A stretch of 64,000 nucleotides of DNA from Prauserella alba (GCF_024171735.1 NZ_JAMTCH010000006.1:310001-374000), one strand, 5' to 3'. Counted from the stretch's first letter, positions 12,043 to 20,790 are shown. Notes: generated by a model not told the origin, from the letters alone. Program-made: numbers and translations.

Positions 12043-13212
12043 TCAGTGCACACGTTCCACACCCGCCGCGCGGAGCCGGTCCAGGGTCGGGTAGCCGTCG
12101 ACGGCCATCAGCAGGTCGGCCTCGGCCAGGAAGGAGCGGAGATGGTGCACCACTCCGTCCTCTCCCCCGACCGCGAGGGCGTGCACGTACGGCCGTCCCG
12201 TGCCGACCGCCGTCGCCCCCATCGCCAACGCCTTCACCATGTCCGAGCCGCTGCGCACGCCCGAGTCGAACAGCACCGGGATCTCGCCGTCGGCGGCTTC
12301 GACCACCTTCGGCAGGGTCTGCAGCGCGGGTAGTCCGCCGTTGGCCTGCCTGCCACCGTGGTTGGAGCAGTAGACGCCGTCCACGCCGAGATCCTTGGCC
12401 TTGCGCACATCGTCGGGATGGCTGATGCCCTTGAGCACGATCGGCAGCGACGTGGCCTCGCGAATCCATTGGAGGTCGGACCAGGCCGTCGCGTAGCCGA
12501 AGACGCTGGCCCACAACGCCGCCGTGGCCAGCGGATCTGCCTCGGGGTCGCCACCGAGCCGGGCGCGGAAGTGTTCGTCGGTCACGTAGTTGGCCAGGCA
12601 GTATCCCCGCAGTTGCGGGAAGTTCGCCGTGTTCAGGTCGCGGGGGCGCCAGCCGGTGACCCAGGTGTCCAGCGTGATCACCAGGGCCGAGAAGCCCGCG
12701 CGTTCGGCCCGCCGAATCAGGCTGAGCGCCAGCTCCCGGTCGTTCGGTGGATACAGCTGGAAGAATCCCGGTGTGTCACCGAGTTCGGCCGCGATGTCCT
12801 CCATCGGATCCTGCGACAAGGTCGACACGACCATCGGAACGCCCGTGCGCGCGGCGGCACGGGCGGTGGCCAGGTCGCCGTGGAAGTCCTGCGAGCAGAT
12901 CCCCAGCACGCCGATCGGACACAGAAACAGCGGGTGCTCCAGCTCGATGCCGAACAAGCTCGTCGACAGGTCCCGCTCGTAGGCACCCTCCATCATCCGC
13001 GGAACGAGCCCCCACTTGGCGAACGCCTCGACGTTGGCACGCTGCGTGCCCTCGTCCCCGGCGCCCGATCTCACGTACGACAGCACCCACGGCGGCAGCG
13101 CCTCGGCCGCGCGCTGCTCCATCGTCGCCGCGTCGGCAGGGAACCGGGGTTGCACACCTCGCATCCCGTTCAGATAGATCTCCAGCTGGTAATCGCCGTA
13201 ACGCGGGGACAT
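12043..13212 (-). CDS. FMN-dependent alpha-hydroxyacid oxidase, lactate 2-monooxygenase-like
   Basis: A 389-residue TIM-barrel flavoprotein that oxidises an (S)-2-hydroxyacid. Lactate 2-monooxygenases of actinobacteria have this length and the extended loop seen here. The catalytic histidine is in SNHGGRQ (His285) and the substrate arginine at about 288. DSGVRSG (Arg320) and FQLYPPNDRELA are family segments. ATG 13212 follows GGGAGG at a good distance. It appears to head a leftward operon with the permease and the MaoC protein. Lactate oxidase or another hydroxyacid oxidase cannot be excluded. Confidence 0.85.
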   Translation of the reverse strand: MSPRYGDYQLEIYLNGMRGVQPRFPADAATMEQRAAEALPPWVLSYVRSGAGDEGTQRANVEAFAKWGLVPRMMEGAYERDLSTSLFGIELEHPLFLCPIGVLGICSQDFHGDLATARAAARTGVPMVVSTLSQDPMEDIAAELGDTPGFFQLYPPNDRELALSLIRRAERAGFSALVITLDTWVTGWRPRDLNTANFPQLRGYCLANYVTDEHFRARLGGDPEADPLATAALWASVFGYATAWSDLQWIREATSLPIVLKGISHPDDVRKAKDLGVDGVYCSNHGGRQANGGLPALQTLPKVVEAADGEIPVLFDSGVRSGSDMVKALAMGATAVGTGRPYVHALAVGGEDGVVHHLRSFLAEADLLMAVDGYPTLDRLRAAGVERVH

Positions 13213-13476
13213 GACCCGACCTCCCGAGCACATCGCCCACGAGCGCGGGCGAGCGAACCGTTCACCTGCGCACAGCCGCGCGGGGCCGTACGGTGACCCC
13301 CAAGATCGCCGGTGCCGTGCCGCCCGTCAACCGCGGGCCGCCCGGCCCCGTACCCGGCGGTGCCCAGGGGTCCCACCCACTGCGCGCGTTCAGGGGCACA
13401 TACCTGCGCGACACCGTGAAGGGAGCCCATCGCAGCGGGTTCGGCAAGGCCGGGAGACAACACCTGACTGTCATGC

Positions 13477-13488
13477 TGACGAGCGTCA
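13477..13488. promoter_or_regulatory. Palindrome TGACGagCGTCA upstream of cupin gene
   Basis: TGACG and CGTCA are separated by 2 nt, 32 bp before the cupin start, followed by the AT-richer CAATATCATC. It is an operator or promoter element candidate. The surrounding 307-bp gap (13213-13519) between divergent genes holds nothing else I can support. Confidence 0.35.
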
Positions 13489-13519
13489 ATATCATCAACT
13501 GATGACGAGAGGACACGAG

Positions 13520-13996
13520 ATGCAAGAATCCGAGATCGTCGTGGGTGACCTACCCAAGGGAATCACGGCCGCCGGTGAAGCCGTGGGAAACAAGAGCTGG
13601 AACATCCTCGGTCACCGATATGTGGCCAAAGTCGAGAGCAGCACCAGCTTCGCGTGGCTCTCACTGGATCCCGGTGACACCGGCGTTCCACCGCATCTCC
13701 ACCCCAAGCAGGACGAGCACATCTACGTCATGGAGGGCGTGTACACGCTCTACCTCGACGGCGAGTGGACCACCGCGGGTCCTGGCGACACGGTCCGCAT
13801 GCCAATGGGGCTTCCGCACGCGTACTACGTCAAGGGTGACCAATCCGGCAAATCGCTGTTCTGGGTGAGTCCAACAGGAAAACTTCCTGCGTTGTTCGAG
13901 CAGCTTCACAACCTCGAAGACCTCGACGAGGTCGTGCGCCTATCCGCCCTGCACGATGTCGACTTCCTGCCGCCCGGATCCGTCCCCGGCGCCTGA
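13520..13996 (+). CDS. Cupin-domain protein
   Basis: A 158-residue single-domain cupin. The metal site HLHPKQDEHIYVMEG (HxH, then E) forms cupin motif 1, and GDTVRMPMGLPHAYY forms motif 2. ATG 13520 was chosen for GAGAGGA about 6 nt upstream. The in-frame ATG at 13502 has no ribosome site. Proteins of this type are metal-binding oxygenases, isomerases or sensors, and the sequence does not say which. It lies divergently from the hydroxyacid oxidase gene and may be a single-gene transcript. Confidence 0.75.
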   Translation: MQESEIVVGDLPKGITAAGEAVGNKSWNILGHRYVAKVESSTSFAWLSLDPGDTGVPPHLHPKQDEHIYVMEGVYTLYLDGEWTTAGPGDTVRMPMGLPHAYYVKGDQSGKSLFWVSPTGKLPALFEQLHNLEDLDEVVRLSALHDVDFLPPGSVPGA

Positions 13997-14039
13997 GATC
14001 TTTGAACCGTTCTCGCATGATGCGGGTAATCAGCGGAGC

Positions 14040-14122
14040 CTCAGCGGTCTACTCCCCCACGAAACCCTGATTTCCCCGACCGTGTACAACATCCGGTCCG
14101 GGTAAGCGAGAAGACCGCTGAG
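14040..14122. repeat. 11-bp perfect inverted repeat with 61-bp spacer
   Basis: CTCAGCGGTCT (14040-14050) and AGACCGCTGAG (14112-14122) are exact inverted copies enclosing 61 bp with no ORF. The spacing is long for a simple terminator. A mini mobile element end pair or a structured RNA are the alternatives. It lies in the 184-bp gap between the convergent cupin and vanR genes. Confidence 0.4.
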
Positions 14123-14180
14123 AAACTCCCTTCTACAAGCTTTCTGACGGGCGGCAAGCAGTCCTGCCACGGCTTCACGT

Positions 14181-14765
14181 TCAGTAGCCGTGCAGCTCGT
14201 CGACCAGCGTGAAGCCGTCCTCGATCCACGCCAGCTCGGTGCGGGCGCGAGCGATCAGCCCGTCGTAGGCGTAGATCTTGCATCGGACCGCGAGCTCGGC
14301 CTCCCGCTCGTCCAACTTCTCGATTCTCGCAGCCAGCGTGGGGTGGGTGCGGTCGACGAGACTCTCCCGGGTGCGTTCGAGCATCGTCAGGTGCTCTTCC
14401 CAGTACGCCTGTTGCTGCCGCAGTTGTTCACGCACGGCTGCCGGGTCGGCGAACTCGAAGTACGCGGCCTTCAGGTAAGCGGGGTCTCGCTGCCGCTGCG
14501 GTGCCAGCGGCGATTCCATCCATTCCCGGAACTCGACGCGCCCCTCGTCGGTGACGTGGTACTCCTTCTTCGTCCCCTTCTTCCCCCACGGAACCTCGAC
14601 CGAGGTGAGCAGTCCGTCTCGCTCCATCCGGTTGAGCTCCGGATAGATCTGCGAGTCCGGAGCGTGCCAGACGTGCGCCACCGACCGGCTGAAGCTCTTC
14701 GAGATGTCGTAACCGGTCATCGGACGACCGGTCAGCAGCGCGATCAGCGCCCATCGCAGCGACAA
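14181..14765 (-). CDS. vanR: PadR-family regulator, probable VanR
   Basis: This 194-residue PadR protein has an N-terminal winged helix (MTGYDISKSFSRSVAHVWHA, DSQIYPELNRMERDGLL) and a C-terminal coiled-coil dimerisation region (about 100-165). In Corynebacterium and Streptomyces a PadR-type VanR represses vanABK until vanillate is present. Here it is divergent from vanA with an ATCGAT-centred operator between them, so the same role is likely. A TTG start at 14765 is preceded by AGGAGGGG. No nearer ATG in frame preserves the DNA-binding helix. Confidence 0.85.
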   Translation of the reverse strand: MSLRWALIALLTGRPMTGYDISKSFSRSVAHVWHAPDSQIYPELNRMERDGLLTSVEVPWGKKGTKKEYHVTDEGRVEFREWMESPLAPQRQRDPAYLKAAYFEFADPAAVREQLRQQQAYWEEHLTMLERTRESLVDRTHPTLAARIEKLDEREAELAVRCKIYAYDGLIARARTELAWIEDGFTLVDELHGY

Positions 14766-14812
14766 GTTCCCCTCCTCTCCGAGTCGGTCACGCTATCCAC
14801 TCTTGCCAACTC

Positions 14813-14830
14813 ACTATATCGATAGATAGT
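14813..14830. promoter_or_regulatory. Near-palindromic operator ACTATATCGATAGATAGT between vanR and vanA
   Basis: The 18-bp element is almost a perfect inverted repeat centred on ATCGAT and lies between the vanR start (14765) and the vanA start (14876). PadR proteins bind such AT-rich ATCGAT-type palindromes. It is the probable VanR operator controlling both directions. Confidence 0.6.
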
Positions 14831-14875
14831 TTGTGGTCCTCGTAAGACATACCTCTCTCCATAGGGAGTTGGCCA

Positions 14876-16009
14876 ATGACGCTCACCCCTTCTCCGCCGA
14901 CGACGGCCGCGGCACCCACCACGGCCGCAGCGAAGATCTTCAACCACCCCCGCAACGCCTGGTACGTCGCGGCGTGGGACCACGAGGTCACCGGCAAGCA
15001 GCCACTGGCACGCACCGTCGCCGGCGTTCCACTGGCGCTGTGGCGGGGCAGTGACGGGCGTGCCGTCGCCCTCGCCGACGCCTGCTGGCACCGGCTGGCA
15101 CCGCTGTCACAGGGCAAGATCCTCGGCAACGAGCTGCAGTGCCCTTACCACGGTCTGCGCTACAACTCGACCGGTCGTTGCACCGCGATGCCCGCGCAGG
15201 AGACCCTCAATCCGAGCGCGGTGGTGCCCTCGTACCCCGTCGTCGAGCGCTACCGGTACGTCTGGGTATGGGTGGGCGATCCCGACCTGGCCGATCCGAC
15301 GACCGTGCCCGACATGCACCAGATGGACGACCCGTCGTGGGCAGGCGACGGCGAGACGATTCACGCCGACTGCAACTATCAGCTCGTCCTCGACAACCTG
15401 ATGGACCTCACCCACGAGGAGTTCGTGCACTCCTCGAGCATCGGCCAGGACGAGCTCTCCGGGGCCGAGTTCGACGTCACGCACGAAGGCGACACGGTCA
15501 CGGTCACCCGCTGGATGCGCGACATCGATGCCCCGCCGTTCTGGCTGAAGAACATGCGCGACAAGTTCCCCGGTTTCGAGGGCAAGGTCGACCGCTGGCA
15601 GATCATCAGGTTTCAGGCGCCTGCCACGATCTGCATCGACGTGGGCGTCGCCAAGGCCGGCACCGGCGCACCCGAGGGCGACCGCAGCCAGGGCGTCAAC
15701 GGCTACGTCATGAACACGATCACCCCCGAGAGCGACCGCTCCTGCCACTACTTCTGGGCGTTCATGCGCAACTACTGCCTGGACAGCCAGACCATCACCA
15801 CCCAGCTGCGCCAAGGTGTGCACGGTGTCTTCGGCGAGGACGAGGACATGCTGCGCGCCCAGCAGCGTGCGATCGACGCCAACCCAGGGCACGAGTTCTA
15901 CAGCCTCAACATCGACGCAGGCGGGATGTGGGTACGTCAGATCCTCGAGCGCATGCTGGCCGCCGAGGGCCGGCCATCGGCGGCACCCGCCGCGGGGAAG
16001 GAGACCTGA
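14876..16009 (+). CDS. vanA: Vanillate O-demethylase, oxygenase subunit
   Basis: A 377-residue Rieske non-haem iron oxygenase that converts vanillate to protocatechuate plus formaldehyde, using electrons from VanB. The Rieske centre is C70-x-H72 (CWH) and C89-x2-H92 (CPYH). The mononuclear iron segment DNLMDLTHEEFVHSS carries the two histidines and the bridging aspartate. RBS GGGAGTT precedes the ATG. It is followed with ATGA overlap by vanB and then vanK, the standard vanABK order. Other methoxybenzoates could also be accepted. Confidence 0.93.
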   Translation: MTLTPSPPTTAAAPTTAAAKIFNHPRNAWYVAAWDHEVTGKQPLARTVAGVPLALWRGSDGRAVALADACWHRLAPLSQGKILGNELQCPYHGLRYNSTGRCTAMPAQETLNPSAVVPSYPVVERYRYVWVWVGDPDLADPTTVPDMHQMDDPSWAGDGETIHADCNYQLVLDNLMDLTHEEFVHSSSIGQDELSGAEFDVTHEGDTVTVTRWMRDIDAPPFWLKNMRDKFPGFEGKVDRWQIIRFQAPATICIDVGVAKAGTGAPEGDRSQGVNGYVMNTITPESDRSCHYFWAFMRNYCLDSQTITTQLRQGVHGVFGEDEDMLRAQQRAIDANPGHEFYSLNIDAGGMWVRQILERMLAAEGRPSAAPAAGKET

Positions 16010-17010
16010 TGGCGGTCCAGTCCCAGTCCCGCAGGCAGCAGGCTCGCATCGCCGAGGCCGACGACGTCGCCGACGGCGTCCGCCGGATCGTGCTGGAGGT
16101 CGCCCACCCCGAGCATGCGGCCCCCGGCACGCACGTCGACGTCGAGCTGCCGGCCGACGGCGGACCGCAGACCCGTTCCTACTCCGTGGTCCGGTCCGAA
16201 AGCGACGGCCGCAGGCTCACCCTCAGCGTGCAGCTCTCCCCCACCTCTCGTGGTGGTTCGAAGGCGATGCACGCGCTGCGCGTCGGTGACGAACTCACCG
16301 TCACCGGCCCCGTGCAGAGCTTCCCGCTCGCGGTCGGCGCCGGTCGTTACGTCCTGGTGGCCGGCGGCATCGGCGTCACGGCACTGGTCGCCATGGCCAC
16401 CGCGCTGCGCCGCCGCGGCGCCGACTACGAGCTCGTGCTCGTCGGCCGCAGCCGCCGGGTCATGGCCTATCTCGACGAGCTCTGCGCCGAGCACGGCGAC
16501 CGGGTCCGCGTTCACGTCGACGACGAGGGCACGCCGCTGTCGGTACCCGACCTGGTCGGAGACATCGCTGCGGCGCCGAACGCGGCCGCCACCGAGCTGT
16601 ACATGTGCGGCCCGATGGGGCTGATGGACGCGATCAGAGCGAGCTGGACCGAGCACGCCCTGCCGGAAACCAACCTGCGGTTCGAGACCTTCGGTTCCAG
16701 CGGCCGATACGGCGCCGAAGAGTTCCGCGTGCGACTTCCCCAGTTCGACCGCGAGGTCGTGATCGCGCCCGACACATCGATCCTGGACGCACTGAACGCG
16801 GCCGGGTACGACACGCTCTCGGACTGCCGCAAGGGCGAATGCGGGCTCTGTCTGGCCAAGGTCGTCGAGGTGGACGGCACCATCGACCACCGCGACGTCT
16901 TCCTCAGCGAAACTCAGAAGGAACGCTCCTCCGCGCTGTGCCTCTGCGTCTCCCGCGCGGTGACCGGCAGCTCTGCCGACCGCGCCACCGTGACCCTCCA
17001 CCTCCCCTGA
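16009..17010 (+). CDS. vanB: Vanillate O-demethylase, reductase subunit
   Basis: A 333-residue phthalate-dioxygenase-reductase type electron carrier: an FMN domain (RSYSVVRS), an NAD domain (VAGGIGVTALVAMATAL; MCGPMGLMD), and a C-terminal plant-type [2Fe-2S] ferredoxin domain. The ferredoxin ligands are Cys273, Cys278 and Cys281 (CRKGECGLC) and Cys311. It transfers electrons from NADH to VanA. The start overlaps the vanA stop (ATGA), so it is translationally coupled. Confidence 0.93.
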   Translation: MAVQSQSRRQQARIAEADDVADGVRRIVLEVAHPEHAAPGTHVDVELPADGGPQTRSYSVVRSESDGRRLTLSVQLSPTSRGGSKAMHALRVGDELTVTGPVQSFPLAVGAGRYVLVAGGIGVTALVAMATALRRRGADYELVLVGRSRRVMAYLDELCAEHGDRVRVHVDDEGTPLSVPDLVGDIAAAPNAAATELYMCGPMGLMDAIRASWTEHALPETNLRFETFGSSGRYGAEEFRVRLPQFDREVVIAPDTSILDALNAAGYDTLSDCRKGECGLCLAKVVEVDGTIDHRDVFLSETQKERSSALCLCVSRAVTGSSADRATVTLHLP

Positions 17011-17046
17011 ACCGGCTCACCGGTCCCCTCACCCCTGGACACCAGT

Positions 17047-18381
17047 ATGAACATCACTGAACGCATCGGCGCGGCGCCGATGTCCGGCTACCAATGGCTG
17101 ATCGTCGCGCTCTGCACCTTCATGAACTGCCTCGACGGCTTCGACGTCATGGCTGTCGCCTTCACGGGCCCCTCCGTCACCGAGGAATTCGGCCTGAGCG
17201 GTTCCGAGTTCGGCCTGCTGGTCTCGGTCGGGCTGATCGGAATGGCGCTGGGTTCCATGCTGCTCGCGCCCTTCGCCGACCTGATCGGCCGTCGTCCCCT
17301 CATCCTGTTGAGCCTCGCACTCGGCACGATCGGCATGTTCGGCGCCGCCATGGCCCCGTCGATGCCGGTGATGGCCGTGTTCCGGCTCGTCACCGGCATC
17401 GGCGTGGGCGGCATTCTGGCCAGCTCCAACGTGATCGCCAGCGAGTTCTCGAATGCGAAGAATCGCGGACTCGCCATCGGTGTCTTCACCGCCGGGTACG
17501 GCGTCGGCGCCACCGTGGCGAGCGTCGTCGCGAAGGCCGCGGTCGGCGGTGACTGGCGGATCGTCTTCTACGCAGGCGGTTTCGCCACCCTGCTCGCTCT
17601 CGTCGTCATCGCGCTGCTGCTGCCCGAATCCGTCGCCCATCTCGAGCAGCGTCGCCCGCAGGGCGCCCTGGAACGCATCAACCGGACACTGGCACGGATG
17701 AGGATGGATGCCGTCAGCTGGGCCGAGCTCGACGGGGCCGCCTCCGCGCGGGACACGACCGGGCGGACCAACTCGGGGTGGCTCAAGCAGTTGCTCACCC
17801 CCACGCTCCTGCTCTGGGCCACCTTCATCACGATCATGTTCGGCTTCTACTTCGTCAACAGCTGGACTCCCACCCTGCTCGTCGAGAAGGGGCTTTCGGA
17901 AGGCGCCGCGGTCACGGCCGGGATGGCGATCTCGATCGGCGGCACCATCGGCTCTGTGCTCTACGGCGTCGCCGCCCGGATTCGCACGCCGCGAGTCGTG
18001 CTGATCGGGTTCTCGGTGCTCGCCGCGGCGATGATGATCGTGTTCATCGTGAGTACCTCGGTCCTGTGGCTCGGATTCGGAATCGGCGTGGTCGTCGGTG
18101 CGCTGATCAACGGCTGCATCGCCGGTGCCTACACGGTCGGGCCACCGCTGTATCCGGCCCACCTCCGCAGCGTCGGCATGGGCTGGGCGCTCGGCATGGG
18201 CCGGATCGGCGCGATCCTGTCCCCCACCGTCGCCGGAATGCTCAAGGACGCGGGCGCCTCGGCGACCCAGCTGTACGTCGGTGCCGCGGCGGTGGTCGCG
18301 ATCTGCGCGATCGTCCTGATCGGACTGCGCCGCCACGACCCGGAGTCCGCGCCGGCGGTGAAGGAACCGAATACGGTCTGA
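17047..18381 (+). CDS. vanK: Aromatic acid:H+ symporter family permease (vanillate uptake)
   Basis: A 444-residue MFS permease with 12 membrane spans. NCLDGFDVMAVAF in the first helix carries the acidic residues typical of the aromatic acid:H+ symporter family, and the loop 2-3 motif ADLIGRRP is present. The gene follows vanB by 36 bp in the same direction. VanK of Corynebacterium imports vanillate and protocatechuate, the likely role here. A tandem palindromic terminator follows at 18451-18487. Confidence 0.88.
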   Translation: MNITERIGAAPMSGYQWLIVALCTFMNCLDGFDVMAVAFTGPSVTEEFGLSGSEFGLLVSVGLIGMALGSMLLAPFADLIGRRPLILLSLALGTIGMFGAAMAPSMPVMAVFRLVTGIGVGGILASSNVIASEFSNAKNRGLAIGVFTAGYGVGATVASVVAKAAVGGDWRIVFYAGGFATLLALVVIALLLPESVAHLEQRRPQGALERINRTLARMRMDAVSWAELDGAASARDTTGRTNSGWLKQLLTPTLLLWATFITIMFGFYFVNSWTPTLLVEKGLSEGAAVTAGMAISIGGTIGSVLYGVAARIRTPRVVLIGFSVLAAAMMIVFIVSTSVLWLGFGIGVVVGALINGCIAGAYTVGPPLYPAHLRSVGMGWALGMGRIGAILSPTVAGMLKDAGASATQLYVGAAAVVAICAIVLIGLRRHDPESAPAVKEPNTV

Positions 18382-18450
18382 CGCGCCACGGCCGTGGGGT
18401 TTCGACCCCGCCAACTCCGCAGTGGGAAGCGGCGACAAGCCGGGTGACGT

Positions 18451-18487
18451 CCGCGCCGGCGCGGCTCGCATGACCGCGCCGGCGCGG
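18451..18487. terminator. Tandem pair of 14-bp GC palindromes, bidirectional terminator
   Basis: CCGCGCCGGCGCGG occurs at 18451-18464 and again at 18474-18487. Each copy is a perfect palindrome, and the two can also pair with each other. It lies between the converging vanK and PPOX genes, where a shared terminator is expected. No U-tract is present, as is common in actinobacteria. Confidence 0.6.
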
Positions 18488-18569
18488 CCGCTGCCGACCC
18501 CGCCACGGCGAGCTCCGGGACAGCGTGTTCGCCCGCCGACGCCGCGCCCGGGCTGTCGGCGGGCGACGA

Positions 18570-19070
18570 CTACGCGTGATGGACAGCCGTCGAGCCGGCC
18601 AGCGGCATCGGATCCAGGCCGAGTTTTCGGTGGTCCCACGAGCGGACGCGTTCGACGTCGACGCGAACCGCCACCCGCTTGTGGAGCATGCTTTCCACCC
18701 ACGGCTGGAGTTCATCGGTGTACGGCCCGTGATAGCGCTCCCACACATTGACGCCGACGGCCCACAGCGCCTCCGGATCGTCGACGATCTCGGCACGCCC
18801 CTCCAGCGAGACACCCCGCAGGGCGTCGTAGGTCAGACCGTCCTCCATCACGACGGTGATCCGTGGATCGCGGCGGATGTTGACCGCCTTCTGCGCCTTG
18901 CCCTTGGTCTCGAACCAGAGCACACCGTCGATGACGGCGAACCACATCGCGACCGCATGCGGGTGACCCGTCGGCCCCAACGAGACCAATGTGGCCGTAC
19001 GTCGGGTCGACACGTACTCGGCGACTTCCTCGGCCGTCATCTCGATCTCGGCGCGCTGTTTGGTCCCCAC
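18570..19070 (-). CDS. PPOX-class flavin/F420-dependent oxidoreductase
   Basis: A 166-residue split-barrel protein of the pyridoxamine 5'-phosphate oxidase-like superfamily, which in actinobacteria often uses F420 or haem/flavin. RTATLVSLGPTGHPHAVAMW and FETKGKAQKAVNIRRDPRI are the typical cofactor-binding strands. A GTG start at 19070 has AAAGGAGTGGCGG upstream. A TetR gene lies 48 bp upstream in the same orientation. The substrate is not predictable. Confidence 0.8.
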   Translation of the reverse strand: MGTKQRAEIEMTAEEVAEYVSTRRTATLVSLGPTGHPHAVAMWFAVIDGVLWFETKGKAQKAVNIRRDPRITVVMEDGLTYDALRGVSLEGRAEIVDDPEALWAVGVNVWERYHGPYTDELQPWVESMLHKRVAVRVDVERVRSWDHRKLGLDPMPLAGSTAVHHA

Positions 19071-19118
19071 CCGCCACTCCTTTCGTCCTATTGCGACAGT
19101 CGCCGGCCCCGGATCGCG

Positions 19119-19784
19119 CTAGGACCCGGGGCCGGCGAGGATGGATGTCGTGACATCGATGAGGTCGGCGACGACCTCGTCGACGGTCCAGGTGCCCGCA
19201 TCGAGCCCCTGCAACCCCCGGGTCTGCTCGACGTCGCCCAGCACGTTCAGCGTCACGTTCATGGCCTGGGCGAGGCGGAAATCGAGCGTTCGCCGGGAAG
19301 CATCCCGATCGAGGCGTGCCAGCAGTTCCACGAAGACGGCGTTGCGTTCGAAGAACGTCTCGGAGATGGTGTTCAATCCGGGATCGCGGGTCGCCAGCAA
19401 CCGACCGACCAACCGGATCCAGGGCGCCCCGCCGGAGGCACGGACGGCTGCCACCGGCCGCACCACGGCCTGGGCCAGCTCGCGGGCGCTGACCTCACCG
19501 TCGGGCAGCCCCTCGAGGACCGCCTGCCGTTCAGCGCTCACCTGGTCGAGGCGGCTGCGCAGGACCGCCTCGAGCAACCCCTCCTTCGACCCGAAGTGGT
19601 AGTGGATCGCGGCCACGTTCGTCTCGGCCGCCTGCATGACGGCACGCAGGGACACCGCTCCGACACCGTGCTCGGCGAACAGGCGCTCGGCCGCGGCGAC
19701 CAGTCGCTGCTCGGTGGCCGGCCGACGGCGGCCGTTCACTACGGCTGCGTGGACCACCCGAGCGACTCTATCAACTGATTGCAT
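19119..19784 (-). CDS. TetR-family transcriptional regulator
   Basis: The 221 residues have an N-terminal helix-turn-helix (LRAVMQAAETNVAAIHYHFG followed by SKEGLLEAVL) and a variable ligand-binding domain. The ATG at 19784 lacks a ribosome site and sits inside an inverted repeat (19766-19796). The transcript may therefore be leaderless and autorepressed, or translation may begin at a GTG near codon 16. It probably controls the PPOX gene downstream. The pqq operon converging from the right is a less likely target. Confidence 0.82.
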   Translation of the reverse strand: MQSVDRVARVVHAAVVNGRRRPATEQRLVAAAERLFAEHGVGAVSLRAVMQAAETNVAAIHYHFGSKEGLLEAVLRSRLDQVSAERQAVLEGLPDGEVSARELAQAVVRPVAAVRASGGAPWIRLVGRLLATRDPGLNTISETFFERNAVFVELLARLDRDASRRTLDFRLAQAMNVTLNVLGDVEQTRGLQGLDAGTWTVDEVVADLIDVTTSILAGPGS

Positions 19785-19796
19785 CGATCGATAGAG
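19766..19796. promoter_or_regulatory. Inverted repeat CTCTATC-N17-GATAGAG over the TetR start
   Basis: Seven-base perfect arms at 19766-19772 and 19790-19796 enclose the start codon of the TetR gene and include ATCGATCGAT. This is a typical size for a TetR autoregulatory operator. Confidence 0.5.
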
Positions 19797-19908
19797 AACG
19801 GACCGGCAGCCGGTGTGACCGGCGACCGACCCGGGGACGAGGCGGCAACGCTGCGACGGAACCGCGCTCGTGATGTCGGTGCCGCCCGTACGCCGCGGCG
19901 CTTCGCCG

Positions 19909-20790
19909 TCAGAGGAACAGTTCCGTGGCGTCCGGCGGGAGTTCGGCGCCTGCGCCGAGCAGGGCCGCGTACTCCGGCGACGCCGGGTTCAGCACCGGGT
20001 TCGTGTTGTTGACGTGCGTGTACAGCCAGCGAGTCGCCCGCGAACGCCGGATGCGCGCGAGGCTGCCGTACTCGCCCGCCATCGGCACGTGTCCCATCGC
20101 GAGCTGGGCGTGGGAACCGATTCCCCCGGCCGTCGCGCCCGTCATCTCGTCCGGCGCGAAGAACGAGCCGTCCAGCACCACGCAGCCGGCCCCCGCGCAG
20201 AACTCGTCGAATCCGGCGGGCCATTGCGCCACGCACGGCGCGTACACGAGCGAGCCGCCGGTAGCCCGGTCCTCGATCCGGTACGCCACGACCCACGGAC
20301 CGTCGAGGGTCGATTCCACGGCGTACTTCGGACGCTTGTCGCTCACCGGCAGCACCGTGACAGACAGTCCGTCCAGCTCGAACTTCGCCTCCAGCCGGGG
20401 CCACTCCCAATCGTGGTAGCGCGCCGCGATCTCCCGCGCCGGCACGGTCGCCGCTATCGCGTCGGGAGCCCACACGCGGAGCCCGGCAGCCTCCTTGAGC
20501 GAGAACAGTCCCAGCGTGTGGTCGAGTTCGCCGTCGGTGAGCAGGACGCCCTGCAGTGGTGTCTCCCGCGGGCCCGGCCCCGGCCGGAGGGCCGAGTGGG
20601 ACGCCAACTGCGTGTGGATGTCCTGCGAGGCGTTCAGCAGGTACCAGGCGCGGCCGTCCGCACTCACCGCGACGCAGTCCTGCGTCCGCGGCGGTGCGCT
20701 CCCGTCGCGGACGGCCTCGCAGTTCGCGCACGCACAGTTCCACTGCGGCAGCCCGCCGCCCGCGGCCGTGCCGAGCAGGACGGCCCTCAC
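19909..20790 (-). CDS. pqqB: PQQ biosynthesis protein PqqB
   Basis: A 293-residue metallo-beta-lactamase-fold protein of PQQ biosynthesis, proposed to hydroxylate the Glu-Tyr derived intermediate. It opens with VRAVLLGTAAGGGLPQWNC and CACANC, the standard PqqB N-terminus. LLTDGELDHTLGLFSL carries the divergent metal-site motif of this family. The GTG start overlaps the pqqE stop (GTGA). It is the last gene of the leftward pqqA-C-D-E-B operon, an order that differs from the proteobacterial pqqABCDE. Confidence 0.94.
   Translation of the reverse strand: MRAVLLGTAAGGGLPQWNCACANCEAVRDGSAPPRTQDCVAVSADGRAWYLLNASQDIHTQLASHSALRPGPGPRETPLQGVLLTDGELDHTLGLFSLKEAAGLRVWAPDAIAATVPAREIAARYHDWEWPRLEAKFELDGLSVTVLPVSDKRPKYAVESTLDGPWVVAYRIEDRATGGSLVYAPCVAQWPAGFDEFCAGAGCVVLDGSFFAPDEMTGATAGGIGSHAQLAMGHVPMAGEYGSLARIRRSRATRWLYTHVNNTNPVLNPASPEYAALLGAGAELPPDATELFL

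Noticed and set aside
17029-18702. A 557-codon minus-strand frame opposite vanK
   Set aside because: It is low-complexity charged sequence with no motif, and the plus strand encodes an obvious 12-helix permease.
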